From Thermoleophilia bacterium UBA6103 (GTDB taxonomy: Bacteria; Actinomycetota; Thermoleophilia; UBA2241): a stretch of DNA of 64,000 bases. Under the pieces are notes generated by a model, which was given only the letters and a program-made list of their open reading frames with translations, was not told where the DNA came from and made no database searches. Below are positions 42,945 through 50,521 of this stretch, in pieces; within the stretch, counting starts at the first letter, position 1; every line of letters begins with the position of its first letter. Both the position numbers and the translations under genes were made by a program. Location of the stretch: positions 33,805-97,804 of the forward strand of contig DIWP01000046.1 in assembly GCA_002423545.1 (NCBI GenBank), given 5' to 3'.

Positions 42945-43508
42945 TCAGGGACTCACGCCCACGGTGCGGAAGAGCCACAAGGCACTCACCCACCACACGG
43001 CCAGTAGCAGGACGAAGACCAGACCGCCGGTGAGCGCGAAGGCCCAGTATGGCGAGCGCTTCACGTGGACCACGATGACCTTGGCGGCGAAAGCACCGTA
43101 GAGCGCGCAGCCGAGGATCGAATGCACCAGCGCGCGCGCGGGCGAGGTCGAGAAGCCGACCTCGAAGACGCAGAGGTAGGCGACCGGCAGGGTGAGGACG
43201 ACGCTGAGCCAGCCGGCGATGCGATGAAAGCGCCCCAGCCACGGCGGCCGGCGCCACGGCAGCTTGCCGAAGAGCCACGGGCCGGTGAGCGGCTGCGAGG
43301 CGGCCACGACCAGCGCCGCGGTGGCCAGCCAGGCCTTGAGGTAGAACGGCGTGCTGAAGAAGAGCCGGAACTCGCCGCCGGAATAGGGGTCGGCGGCGGT
43401 CCGGCGGGCGATCAGCCAGACGACTATCGTGATCACCACTCCGGCGGCCGCGGCTGTCAGCAGTCCGCGCGTGGTGTGCGGCGCCCGGTTATCAGTGGTC
43501 TCGGTCAC
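42945..43508 (-). CDS. DUF6529-like four-helix membrane protein, possible b-type cytochrome
   Basis: A 187-residue membrane protein with about five hydrophobic segments. Histidines lie within helices in GRFHRIAGWLSVVLTLP, ALVHSILGCALYGAF and KVIVVHVKRSPYW, spaced as in cytochrome b561/ferric-reductase-type heme proteins, so heme binding is plausible but unproven. GTG start with GAGAGGAG upstream. It is divergent from the GH18 gene, with 326 bp between them. Confidence 0.68.
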   Translation of the reverse strand: MTETTDNRAPHTTRGLLTAAAAGVVITIVVWLIARRTAADPYSGGEFRLFFSTPFYLKAWLATAALVVAASQPLTGPWLFGKLPWRRPPWLGRFHRIAGWLSVVLTLPVAYLCVFEVGFSTSPARALVHSILGCALYGAFAAKVIVVHVKRSPYWAFALTGGLVFVLLLAVWWVSALWLFRTVGVSP

Positions 43509-43688
43509 CGCCTGCTCCTCTCGATGGCGCCGTCCACTACGACGCTCGTCACGCTGCCAAGAAACATGGCCACCGTCAACGGGCGCACCGTTGCGGCATC
43601 GGATCGCGCAGCGTGAGTCTGCCGGCGTCATTCGGGGGCGGCACCCCCCCGTCTTTCGCGTCCGCGAACGGTCGCCGCGGAGAGGTGC

Positions 43689-43710
43689 CGTCAACCCCGC
43701 CGGGTTGACG
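43689..43710. promoter_or_regulatory. Perfect 9-bp inverted repeat in the DUF6529/GH18 intergenic region
   Basis: CGTCAACCC-CGCC-GGGTTGACG lies within the 326-bp gap 43509-43834. No T-run follows, so an operator for one of the divergent genes is the best guess. I see nothing else in this gap apart from G/C-rich sequence. Confidence 0.45.
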
Positions 43711-43834
43711 CGTGGCTGTGGCCGATGACACGGTGCCTGGGCCGCAGGGCAGGCGGCACGGGACGTGAAAGGACCGCCGCAGCGCCGTCGGCACGGTGGC
43801 CGAGCGGCGGGATCGCCAGGGCGCCGTCGGGATC

Positions 43835-45040
43835 ATGGACGAGCACAGAGACACATCGATGAGCCACACGGTCGAGGCCGAGCCTCCCGGAGAGCGCCGC
43901 AGCGTCAGACGGGCGGCGCGCCGTGCGCGTCTGGGCCGGCAGCGTCTGCTCGTGCTCGGAGGTCTCGCCCTGGTGGCGCTCGTCGTGGTCGTGGTGATCA
44001 TGCTGACCGCCGGCGGCAGTGGCGGTGGCGATGGCCTGCAGCGCCCGGGGGAGCCACCGATCGGCTATCTGCGCGAGCCCATGGGCGGCAGGAAGTACCG
44101 CGTCACCGCCTGGACGCTGGGCGGCGCGGCGTCGGTGCGCGCCGCCCTGAAGGAGAAGGCGGTCGATGAGATCGACTTCGACTGGTACCACTCCCAGCCG
44201 GACGGCAGCGTGCTGGCCCAGAACGAGGATCTCGACCTGGTCGCCGAGGCGGCCGACGCCGAGGTCAACGTCTTCGCCACGGTCGTCAACTCCCCGAGGT
44301 TCGGGGCTGCCTTCAGCGCCGATACGGTCTCGGCGATCCTTCAGACCCAGAAGACGAGACGCCGCCATGTGCGGGCCCTCGTTCGGCTGGTGCTGGAGAA
44401 GGGCTACGACGGCATCGATCTCGACTGGGAGGAGATGCACGCCGATGATCGCGACCGTCTGTCGCTGTTCGTCGAGGAGCTGGCGGCGGCGCTGCACAAG
44501 CGTGGCCGCTTCCTTTCCATCGCCGTCTTTCCCAAGACATCAGAGCCGGGGAGCTGGTCCGCGCAGCAGGTGATGGATTACGCGCGTCTCGGCGCGGTGG
44601 TCGATCAGTTCAAGATCATGCTGTACGCATACAGTGGACCCTGGAGCGATCCCGGTCCGCAGGCGCCGTTCGAGTGGGTCGACGAGGTGCTCCGCTTCGC
44701 CGGGAGAGAGGTGCCGCCGGAGAAGATCTACATGGGCATCCCGTTCTTCGGCTACAGCTGGCGGGCGGGAACGGCGCGGGCCATGACGGCCAGGGAGGTG
44801 GCGGCGCTGCCGCAGGCGTTCCTGAGCAACGCCGCCCGCGATGAGGGCTCGGGCGAGCTGATCCTGAAGTTCACCGACGACTACGGCGTGGCCCATCACG
44901 CTTACGTGCAGGACCGCGCCGCAGTGCAGGCCAAGCTGAAGCACCTGCGTGAGAAGCATCCCGACATCGCCGGCATCTCGATCTGGGCCATGGGCCAGGA
45001 GGGTCCGCGCTTCTGGGAGGTCATCCGCACCGACCTCTGA
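43835..45040 (+). CDS. Membrane-anchored GH18-family protein
   Basis: A 401-residue protein. A basic cytoplasmic start leads into one transmembrane helix (about 42-65), then a glycosidase-18 barrel outside the membrane. The catalytic motif DGIDLDWEE is intact, with Glu199 as the expected acid. IMLYAYSGPWSDPGPQAPFEWVD and GISIWAMGQEGPRFWEV are the later barrel strands. It resembles spore-coat/cortex (YaaH/SleL-like) and chitinase-like enzymes. The barrel lacks a chitin-binding insertion, so a peptidoglycan or secreted-polymer substrate is as likely as chitin. ATG at 43835; ATG at 43859 is an alternative. Confidence 0.83.
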   Translation: MDEHRDTSMSHTVEAEPPGERRSVRRAARRARLGRQRLLVLGGLALVALVVVVVIMLTAGGSGGGDGLQRPGEPPIGYLREPMGGRKYRVTAWTLGGAASVRAALKEKAVDEIDFDWYHSQPDGSVLAQNEDLDLVAEAADAEVNVFATVVNSPRFGAAFSADTVSAILQTQKTRRRHVRALVRLVLEKGYDGIDLDWEEMHADDRDRLSLFVEELAAALHKRGRFLSIAVFPKTSEPGSWSAQQVMDYARLGAVVDQFKIMLYAYSGPWSDPGPQAPFEWVDEVLRFAGREVPPEKIYMGIPFFGYSWRAGTARAMTAREVAALPQAFLSNAARDEGSGELILKFTDDYGVAHHAYVQDRAAVQAKLKHLREKHPDIAGISIWAMGQEGPRFWEVIRTDL

Positions 45041-45110
45041 GGACGGGCGCGCCGGATGCCTCGTCGCCTCGGCGAGCGATGGTGCATCGGTGGACGGGCC
45101 GGCCCTCCGC

Positions 45111-45139
45111 TTGCCTCCCGGCGCCGGCCTCGATAGTCT
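45111..45139 (+). promoter_or_regulatory. Promoter of the tungstate transporter operon
   Basis: TTGCCT (45111-45116) and TAGTCT (45134-45139) are 17 bp apart. Transcription would begin at about 45145, exactly at the 5' side of the riboswitch candidate, and the start codon of tupA is 318 nt downstream of the box. Confidence 0.6.
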
Positions 45140-45142
45140 CAT

Positions 45143-45255
45143 GACGCTTCTCCGAGTGCCGGATGCCTACGGACTCCCGTCTACGGCGCCGGCGCCGGCA
45201 GGGCGCGACAGGGAAACCGTCGCGCCTCCCAGTGCGGAAAGGAGAGCGCGCTCTC
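45143..45255 (+). promoter_or_regulatory. Moco/Tuco-type riboswitch candidate
   Basis: The transcript carries the conserved elements I know from the molybdenum/tungsten cofactor riboswitch: CTTCTCCGAG near the start (45147-45156), a hairpin with GGGAAACC (45211-45218) closed by GGGCGCGAC/GTCGCGCC, then GCCTCCC (45224-45230) and GGAAAGGAGAG (45236-45246) closing the outer stem with CTCTCC-type pairing. The 3' strand also takes part in GAGAGCG-CGCTCTC (45242-45255), an alternative hairpin that could serve as the switch. The downstream genes are a tungstate transporter, which fits the Tuco (tungsten) type. The central arm, 45157-45200, can fold as one long hairpin, so Moco versus Tuco cannot be settled by eye. 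Confidence 0.72.
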
Positions 45256-45456
45256 TCGTGTTCCCACGCACCGCGGTGTCGCTGACGACGCCGCCGGCCG
45301 CGTGACCGGACACTACCCGCGCTGCGCCGCCGGACGACCGGCGTCTGCGGTCGTGCCTGCGGTCGGCGGCGTCGGGGCGCCGCGCCTGGTGTCGCTGACG
45401 ATGCCGCTGTCGGTCTCGTGTGAGAAGCGGGCAGGTCACCCGACTGGAGGTGGGTC
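45256..45456 (+). other. Remainder of the tupA leader with a 20-bp direct repeat
   Basis: About 200 nt between the riboswitch and tupA. GGTGTCGCTGACGAxGCCGC occurs at 45275-45294 and again at 45388-45407 with one mismatch. No reading frame is convincing. A ribosome site, GGAGG, at 45446-45450 precedes the ATG at 45457. Confidence 0.45.
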
Positions 45457-46377
45457 ATGAGGCAGGCAGGGAGCACGACCGGACATTCGCGGTGGTCCGC
45501 CGCCGCGGCGGCGCTCATCGTCGTGGCGTTGACGCTCGTCATGGTGCTGGCGGCAGGGTGTGGGTCGGAGGCCGACGAGGGCGGCGGCGAGGCCGCGTCC
45601 GGCGGCCAGGTCAAAGCCGACCAGCTCATCCTTGCCACGACGACCAGCGTCAAGGACTCCGGGCTCATGGACGATCTGGTGCTGCCGGCGTTCAACGAGG
45701 CGCAGCCGCAGATCGAGGTGAAGCTCATCGCGGTCGGCTCCGGTGAGGCGATGGCGATGGGCGAGCGCGGCGAGGCCGATGTCCTGGTCGTCCACTCCCC
45801 GGCGGCCGAAGAGGAGTTCATGGCCCAGGACTACGGCACCCTGAGGCTCCCCGTGGCGCGCAACTACTTCGCCATCGTGGGGCCTGCTGACGATCCCGCC
45901 GGTGTCGGCGGCACCGATTCGGCGACCGCTGCCATGAAGGCGATCGCCGACTCCGAGTCGTTGTTCGTCTCCCGCGGCGACGACTCCGGGACCAACACAA
46001 AGGAGCTGGGCCTGTGGGAGGCGGCCGGTGTGGAGCCGTCCGGCGACTCGTACATCGAGACCGGCCAGGGCATGGGTGAGACGCTGCGCATCACCAACGA
46101 GAAGCAGGGTTACACGCTGACCGACCTCGGCACGTATCTCTCCATGAAGGACGACCTCGACCTGGTGGTCCTCACGAAGGAGAGCGACGACCTGGCGAAC
46201 TACTACAGCGTCATCATCGTCAACCAGAACCTGCACCCGACGGTCAACGCCGCCGGTGCGGAGCAGTTCGCCGATCTGCTCGTGAGCAGGCAGATCCAGG
46301 ACGCGCTGGCCGACTACGGCAGGGCCGAGTTCGGCCAGCCGTTGTTCGCGCCGAACGCGAGCGCCCTGGGTCGATGA
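45457..46377 (+). CDS. tupA: Tungstate ABC transporter, substrate-binding lipoprotein
   Basis: A 306-residue lipoprotein. The signal segment ends in the lipobox VLAAGC with Cys35. The mature protein opens with LILATTTSVKDSGLMD, the TTTS stretch that binds tungstate in TupA/WtpA-like proteins; SRGDDSGTNTKELGLW is the second ligand loop and GMGETLRITNEKQGYTLTDLGTY the third. These are the diagnostic TupA sequences and separate it from molybdate ModA. It is the first gene of tupABC; two strong hairpins lie between it and tupB. Confidence 0.9.
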   Translation: MRQAGSTTGHSRWSAAAAALIVVALTLVMVLAAGCGSEADEGGGEAASGGQVKADQLILATTTSVKDSGLMDDLVLPAFNEAQPQIEVKLIAVGSGEAMAMGERGEADVLVVHSPAAEEEFMAQDYGTLRLPVARNYFAIVGPADDPAGVGGTDSATAAMKAIADSESLFVSRGDDSGTNTKELGLWEAAGVEPSGDSYIETGQGMGETLRITNEKQGYTLTDLGTYLSMKDDLDLVVLTKESDDLANYYSVIIVNQNLHPTVNAAGAEQFADLLVSRQIQDALADYGRAEFGQPLFAPNASALGR

Positions 46378-46434
46378 GCTGATCCGGCGAACGCGCGGGA
46401 GCCGCCGGTCACCCCCGATTGTCGGCGGCCTCGT

Positions 46435-46466
46435 GGCGGCCCGGGCTGTGCTGAGTCCGGGCCGCC
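46435..46466 (+). terminator. First hairpin between tupA and tupB
   Basis: GGCGGCCCGG and CCGGGCCGCC form a perfect 10-bp stem with a 12-nt loop, 58 nt after the tupA stop. No U-run follows. It could stabilise the tupA message 3' end or reduce read-through. Confidence 0.55.
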
Positions 46467-46473
46467 CTCGCCG

Positions 46474-46521
46474 CGCAGAGCCTCTCCGGCATGGCGGTAC
46501 GCCTGCCGGAGAGGCTCTGCG
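46474..46521 (+). terminator. Second, very strong hairpin between tupA and tupB
   Basis: A perfect 17-bp stem (46474-46490 with 46505-46521, core GCAGAGCCTCTCCGGC) closed by a 14-nt loop that itself contains a GGCG-GTA-CGCC mini-hairpin. It ends 16 nt before the tupB start. With the first hairpin it should cut or attenuate transcription so that binding protein exceeds permease and ATPase. TAGCAT (46523-46528), directly after it and 9 nt before the tupB ATG, may provide a separate leaderless start. Confidence 0.6.
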
Positions 46522-46537
46522 GTAGCATCAGCAGGCC

Positions 46538-47239
46538 ATGGAACTGATCCTCGAAGGCATCGTCGAAGCGTTCCGCCTCCTGTTCGGCGGCGATGCGGAC
46601 GTCTACCAGATCATGCTGCGCTCGCTCTGGGTCTCGGGGCTGGCGCTGCTCGTCGCCAGCCTGATCGGCCTGCCGCTGGGCGTCACGCTGGGCCTCAGCG
46701 AGTTCCGCGGGCGACATCTCACGGTCGCCACGGTGAACGCCGGCATGGGGGTGCCGCCGGTGGTAGTAGGGCTCCTCGTCTCGCTGCTGCTGTCCCGCAA
46801 CGGCATGTTCGGCTTTCTTCGCCTGCTCTACACGAACTGGGCGATGGTGGTGGCGCAGGTACTCATCGCCCTGCCGCTGGTCACCGGGCTGTCGCTGGCC
46901 GCAGTGCAGCAGCTCGACCCTGGCTTCCGCCTGCAGATCGTCGCCCTGGGCGCCGGCCGCCTGCAGGCGTTCTGGCTGCTGCTCAAGGAGATCTGGGTCA
47001 CGCTCCTGGCGGCCGTGATGGCGGCTTTCGGCGGCATCATCTCCGAGGTCGGCGCGGTGATGATGGTGGGTGGCAACATCCGCGGCCAGACGCAGGTGCT
47101 CACCACCGGCGTCGTGGAGGAGACGCGTGCCGGCCGCTTCCCCACCGCCATCGCGCTGAGCATCATCCTGCTGCTGCTGGTCTTCGCTGCCAGCCTGGCG
47201 ATGACGATCGTCCAGCAGCGGGGGCGGCGCCATGCCTGA
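46538..47239 (+). CDS. tupB: Tungstate ABC transporter permease
   Basis: A 233-residue permease with five to six helices. The ATPase-contact loop carries the EAA-type sequence (AVQQLDPGFRLQIVALGAGRLQAFWLLLKE), and GGIISEVGAVMMVGGNIRGQTQVLTT is characteristic of TupB/WtpB. The ATG has no ribosome site; TAGCAT ends 9 nt upstream, suggesting leaderless initiation if transcribed from there. It overlaps tupC by 8 nt. Confidence 0.9.
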   Translation: MELILEGIVEAFRLLFGGDADVYQIMLRSLWVSGLALLVASLIGLPLGVTLGLSEFRGRHLTVATVNAGMGVPPVVVGLLVSLLLSRNGMFGFLRLLYTNWAMVVAQVLIALPLVTGLSLAAVQQLDPGFRLQIVALGAGRLQAFWLLLKEIWVTLLAAVMAAFGGIISEVGAVMMVGGNIRGQTQVLTTGVVEETRAGRFPTAIALSIILLLLVFAASLAMTIVQQRGRRHA

Positions 47240-48335
47240 CGGGCCGATCATCTCGGCCCGCGACCTGAGCGTCACCCTCGGCGGTTGCACGCTCGTGCAC
47301 GCCGAGGCGTTCGATGTGCTCCCCGGTCGGACGCACGTGGTGATGGGACCCAACGGCGCCGGCAAGAGCACGCTGCTGCGTGCCGTCGGCGGCCTGATCA
47401 AGGCCACCGGCACGCTGGAGCTGGCCGGCAAGCCGGTGTGCTCGGGACGCGATCGCGCCGTGCTGCGGCGCGCCACCGCCTCCGTGTTCCAGAAGCCCTA
47501 CCTGCTCTCGACGACGGTCCTGGGCAACGTCGAGATCGGCCTGCGACTGCACGGCATCGGCGCCCGGGAGCGCGGCCGGCGGGCGCGCGCCGCGCTCGAA
47601 CTGCTCGGCATCGAGCACCTGGCCGACCGCCGCCGCGACGGGCTCTCCGGCGGTGAGGCGCAGCGCGTCAGCATCGCTCGAGCCCTGGCGGTGGAGCCGC
47701 AGGTGCTCTTCCTCGACGAGCCGATGGCTTCGCTTGACCCGCCGACGCGGCGCTCCCTGATGACAGACCTCTTCGACGTGTTCTCCCAGCGTTCGGTCTC
47801 GGCGGTGTGGGTGACGCACGATCGCGAAGAGGCGGCGGCGGTCGCCGACCACGTGACCTTCCTCACCGACGGCCGTGTGCGGCAGCAGGGCACGGCCTCA
47901 GAGGTGTTCGGCCGGCCGCAGAGCGAGGAGGTCGCCGGGTTCCTCGGCATGGAGACGTCGTTCGAGGGAGTCATCGAGGCGCAGGACGGCGCCGTGTGCC
48001 TGGTGCTGGTCGACGGCACGACGCTTGTCGTCGGTGAGGCCGAGCCTGGACCGGCTCTCGCCTTCGTCTTCCCGGAGGACGTCGTACTGTTGCGTCACCT
48101 GCCGGAGTCCGGCGAGACCAGCCTGCGCAACTGCCTTGAGGGCCGCGTGGCCGGCGTCCGGTCCAGCGGCCGCCTGCGGCTGGTCGACATCGTGCGCGGC
48201 GACCTGCGCATCGTGGCCATGGTGACGCAGGCGGCGCTCGACGATCTGCAGCTGGGAGTCGGGGATGCCGTCGTGGCAGGCTTCAAGGCGTCGGCCGTGC
48301 ACGTGCTGCCGCGGCATCATGGACACGCGTCCTGA
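47232..48335 (+). CDS. tupC: Tungstate ABC transporter ATPase with C-terminal TOBE region
   Basis: A 367-residue ATPase. Walker A is GPNGAGKST, the Q-loop is SVFQKPYLL, the signature is LSGGEAQRVSIARALA, Walker B is VLFLDEPMASLD, and the switch histidine is in VWVTHDREEAAAVA. The C-terminal 120 residues resemble a TOBE/MOP-type oxyanion-binding domain (EGRVAGVRSSGRLRLVDI..), which may provide feedback by bound tungstate. Its last 53 nt overlap the end of the convergent phosphatase gene. Confidence 0.9.
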   Translation: MPDGPIISARDLSVTLGGCTLVHAEAFDVLPGRTHVVMGPNGAGKSTLLRAVGGLIKATGTLELAGKPVCSGRDRAVLRRATASVFQKPYLLSTTVLGNVEIGLRLHGIGARERGRRARAALELLGIEHLADRRRDGLSGGEAQRVSIARALAVEPQVLFLDEPMASLDPPTRRSLMTDLFDVFSQRSVSAVWVTHDREEAAAVADHVTFLTDGRVRQQGTASEVFGRPQSEEVAGFLGMETSFEGVIEAQDGAVCLVLVDGTTLVVGEAEPGPALAFVFPEDVVLLRHLPESGETSLRNCLEGRVAGVRSSGRLRLVDIVRGDLRIVAMVTQAALDDLQLGVGDAVVAGFKASAVHVLPRHHGHAS

Positions 48336-50472
48336 GGGCCGGTCGATCGTCCTCCGGGGAAGGAGCGCGGTCGGCCGCTGAGACCATCACCACGGCAACG
48401 TCGTCGCTGAACGGGCCGCAGATGGTCTCGATGCCGCGCAGGATCTTGAGGAGACCGGCCTCCGACAGGTTGTCCAGCTCGTATCCGCCGAGGATCTCGC
48501 GCAGTCGCTCTTCGCCGAAGCGTTCCGGCCTGCCGGGCGCGATGCGGCCCTCGATGAGGCCGTCGGTGTAGAAGACCAGGCTCCAGTCGGCGGGCAGACG
48601 CAGGGCTTCGGGCGGATCGAGCGGCAGGTCGGCGGCGCCGAGGGGAGGCTGTGCGCGGCTGACGATCGAAGCCACGTTCCCCCCCGCGCTCAGAAGTGGC
48701 GGCGGATGCCCGAGGTTGAGGAACGCCATCTCGGCGCGATCCGGATCGATCCAGGCCATGAACGATGTGGCGAACACCTCGGGCGCCGCCCGCTCACGCC
48801 GCATCACATCGTCGAGCGCGTGCGCGATGGTGACGGGGTCGGCGCCGGCGACCACAAGCGCTTCCCAGCCGGAGCGCAGCGTCGCCCCCAGGGCGGCGGC
48901 ATCGGGGCCGTGTCCGGACACGTCGCCGACGAGCACTGCCACGCCGGCGTCGCCGCGGTCGAGCACGTCGATGAAGTCGCCACCCAGCTCGAGGCGTTGT
49001 TCGCTGGGCTGGTAGACGCAGCGCACGAGCAGCCCCGGATGGTCCACCGGCAGGTTCGGCAGCAGGCTGCCGGCGAAGCGGCGATGCACGGACTCGGCGC
49101 GCTGTTGTTCCGCCAGCCGGCGGGTCTCGACGAGCGCCACCCCGACTTGATCGCAGAAACGCTGTACGAGCGCGAGCGTCCGTTTGCTCGGCTCGCGGCG
49201 CTCGGTCGACCAGCCGAGCACGAGCAGGCTGTCGGCCCGGCCCCCGACGCTGATCGGCGCCCGCAGCACCGTCCGCAGACCGAGCATGGCGTGCATGTCG
49301 CAGCCCTCTGCATCCCCGTCGGCGCCGCAGGTCGCGCTCCCGCAGTCGATCCCGCAGCGCACAAAGGTCGGGATACGTCGCGCGAGCTGCTCGGCCAGGG
49401 CGCCGTCGCGCGGGATGGGCAGCCACTGCCGGTGCAGGACCGGCGGCGCCGGCTCGACCGCCACCAGCCGCAGCGCCTCGTCGTCGACGTGGAACAGCAT
49501 CGCGGCGTCGCAGTCGAACAGTCGCCGTGCACCTTCACAGGCGACCGTCCCCACGTCACGCGGGTCGCCTTCTTCGTACAGCGACGGCGTCAGCTCCAGT
49601 AGCTGATCGAGCGCCCGGCTCATCGCTTCCTCCTCACGCTGGGCGGAGCGGGCGGCCTTCTCGCTGAGCTGCAGGTTCTGCACGGCCAGCGCGTGTGGCC
49701 GGGTCAGGGAGTCCTGCACGACCGCCTGGTAGATCAGCATCGCGGAGAGCAGGAGGAACACGTGGCCCAGCAGGTTGGGCCACGTCAACGGACCTACGTA
49801 GAACGTGAACCACAACTCGGCGACGATGCGCGCCACGAGAGCGGCCGTGAGGTAGCGGAACGCGCCCCGTGCCAGCAAGTCGCGCTTGCGCCACAGCACG
49901 ATGACGGCGGCCGCCAGGATGCCGCAGATGACGTACTCGGCGACGATCTTGAACGTGGTCAGCCCGCGGCCATCGACAAACGCCGACGGGAAGACCCGCC
50001 ACCAGTAGACGGCGGCGATGACCAGCCCGTCGAGGACGAGGTACGCCACGACGATGGGTGCCATGCGCAGGCGATGCCCGAGCACGAACGGTGCGATGAG
50101 GAACGAGACGCTCCCAACGAATGTGGCCGCCAGCCAGAGCTGGGTCGGAGGGTCCGACGATGGCGAGATGAGATCGAGGCCGGCGTAGTCGACGAGGTGG
50201 ACGACGTGCAGCAGCGCCGTCGCCATGAGGGCCGTACCGAGGAAGACGGGGAAGTCGTCGTCGAGGAACTCGCGCAGCGTCCAGGCGATGATGAAGACGC
50301 AGAAGGCGACCGTGGCGTAGGCCAGCTCGACGAGCGAATGGAAGAGGTTGAACGAGACCAGGCTGGTCAGGACGAGGAGCACGAAGGCGAGGACAGCCAC
50401 GGCGGCCGCGACACCACCATCGTAGGCGAGCCGCCCGGGTCCCCGCCGTTGTGTACCGACGGCCGTCTGCAT
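48283..50472 (-). CDS. MASE3-GAF-SpoIIE (PP2C) phosphatase sensor
   Basis: A 729-residue membrane sensor. Residues about 15-265 form eight hydrophobic segments of MASE3 type (ATALLHVVHLVDYAGLDL). A GAF domain follows at about 320-490, and a SpoIIE/PP2C domain from about 515 (LGGDFIDVLDRG, LVGDVSGHGPDAAA, YTDGLIEGR, SDDVAVVMV) has the acidic metal residues. Such proteins dephosphorylate an anti-sigma-factor antagonist to switch on stress sigma factors. The GAF domain carries four close cysteines (373, 377, 382, 391), a possible cluster or zinc site. TAGCAT lies 7 nt before the ATG, so the transcript may be leaderless. Confidence 0.85.
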   Translation of the reverse strand: MQTAVGTQRRGPGRLAYDGGVAAAVAVLAFVLLVLTSLVSFNLFHSLVELAYATVAFCVFIIAWTLREFLDDDFPVFLGTALMATALLHVVHLVDYAGLDLISPSSDPPTQLWLAATFVGSVSFLIAPFVLGHRLRMAPIVVAYLVLDGLVIAAVYWWRVFPSAFVDGRGLTTFKIVAEYVICGILAAAVIVLWRKRDLLARGAFRYLTAALVARIVAELWFTFYVGPLTWPNLLGHVFLLLSAMLIYQAVVQDSLTRPHALAVQNLQLSEKAARSAQREEEAMSRALDQLLELTPSLYEEGDPRDVGTVACEGARRLFDCDAAMLFHVDDEALRLVAVEPAPPVLHRQWLPIPRDGALAEQLARRIPTFVRCGIDCGSATCGADGDAEGCDMHAMLGLRTVLRAPISVGGRADSLLVLGWSTERREPSKRTLALVQRFCDQVGVALVETRRLAEQQRAESVHRRFAGSLLPNLPVDHPGLLVRCVYQPSEQRLELGGDFIDVLDRGDAGVAVLVGDVSGHGPDAAALGATLRSGWEALVVAGADPVTIAHALDDVMRRERAAPEVFATSFMAWIDPDRAEMAFLNLGHPPPLLSAGGNVASIVSRAQPPLGAADLPLDPPEALRLPADWSLVFYTDGLIEGRIAPGRPERFGEERLREILGGYELDNLSEAGLLKILRGIETICGPFSDDVAVVMVSAADRAPSPEDDRPALRTRVHDAAAARARPTP

Positions 50473-50521
50473 GCTTGCGATGCTAGCACGGAAGCGCCGT
50501 TCGGCTACTATCGTGTGAGCC

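Noticed and set aside
46474..46521. The hairpin as an insertion-sequence end or integron site
   Set aside because: No target duplication, no matching second end and no recombinase nearby; its place between tupA and tupB suits RNA-level control better.
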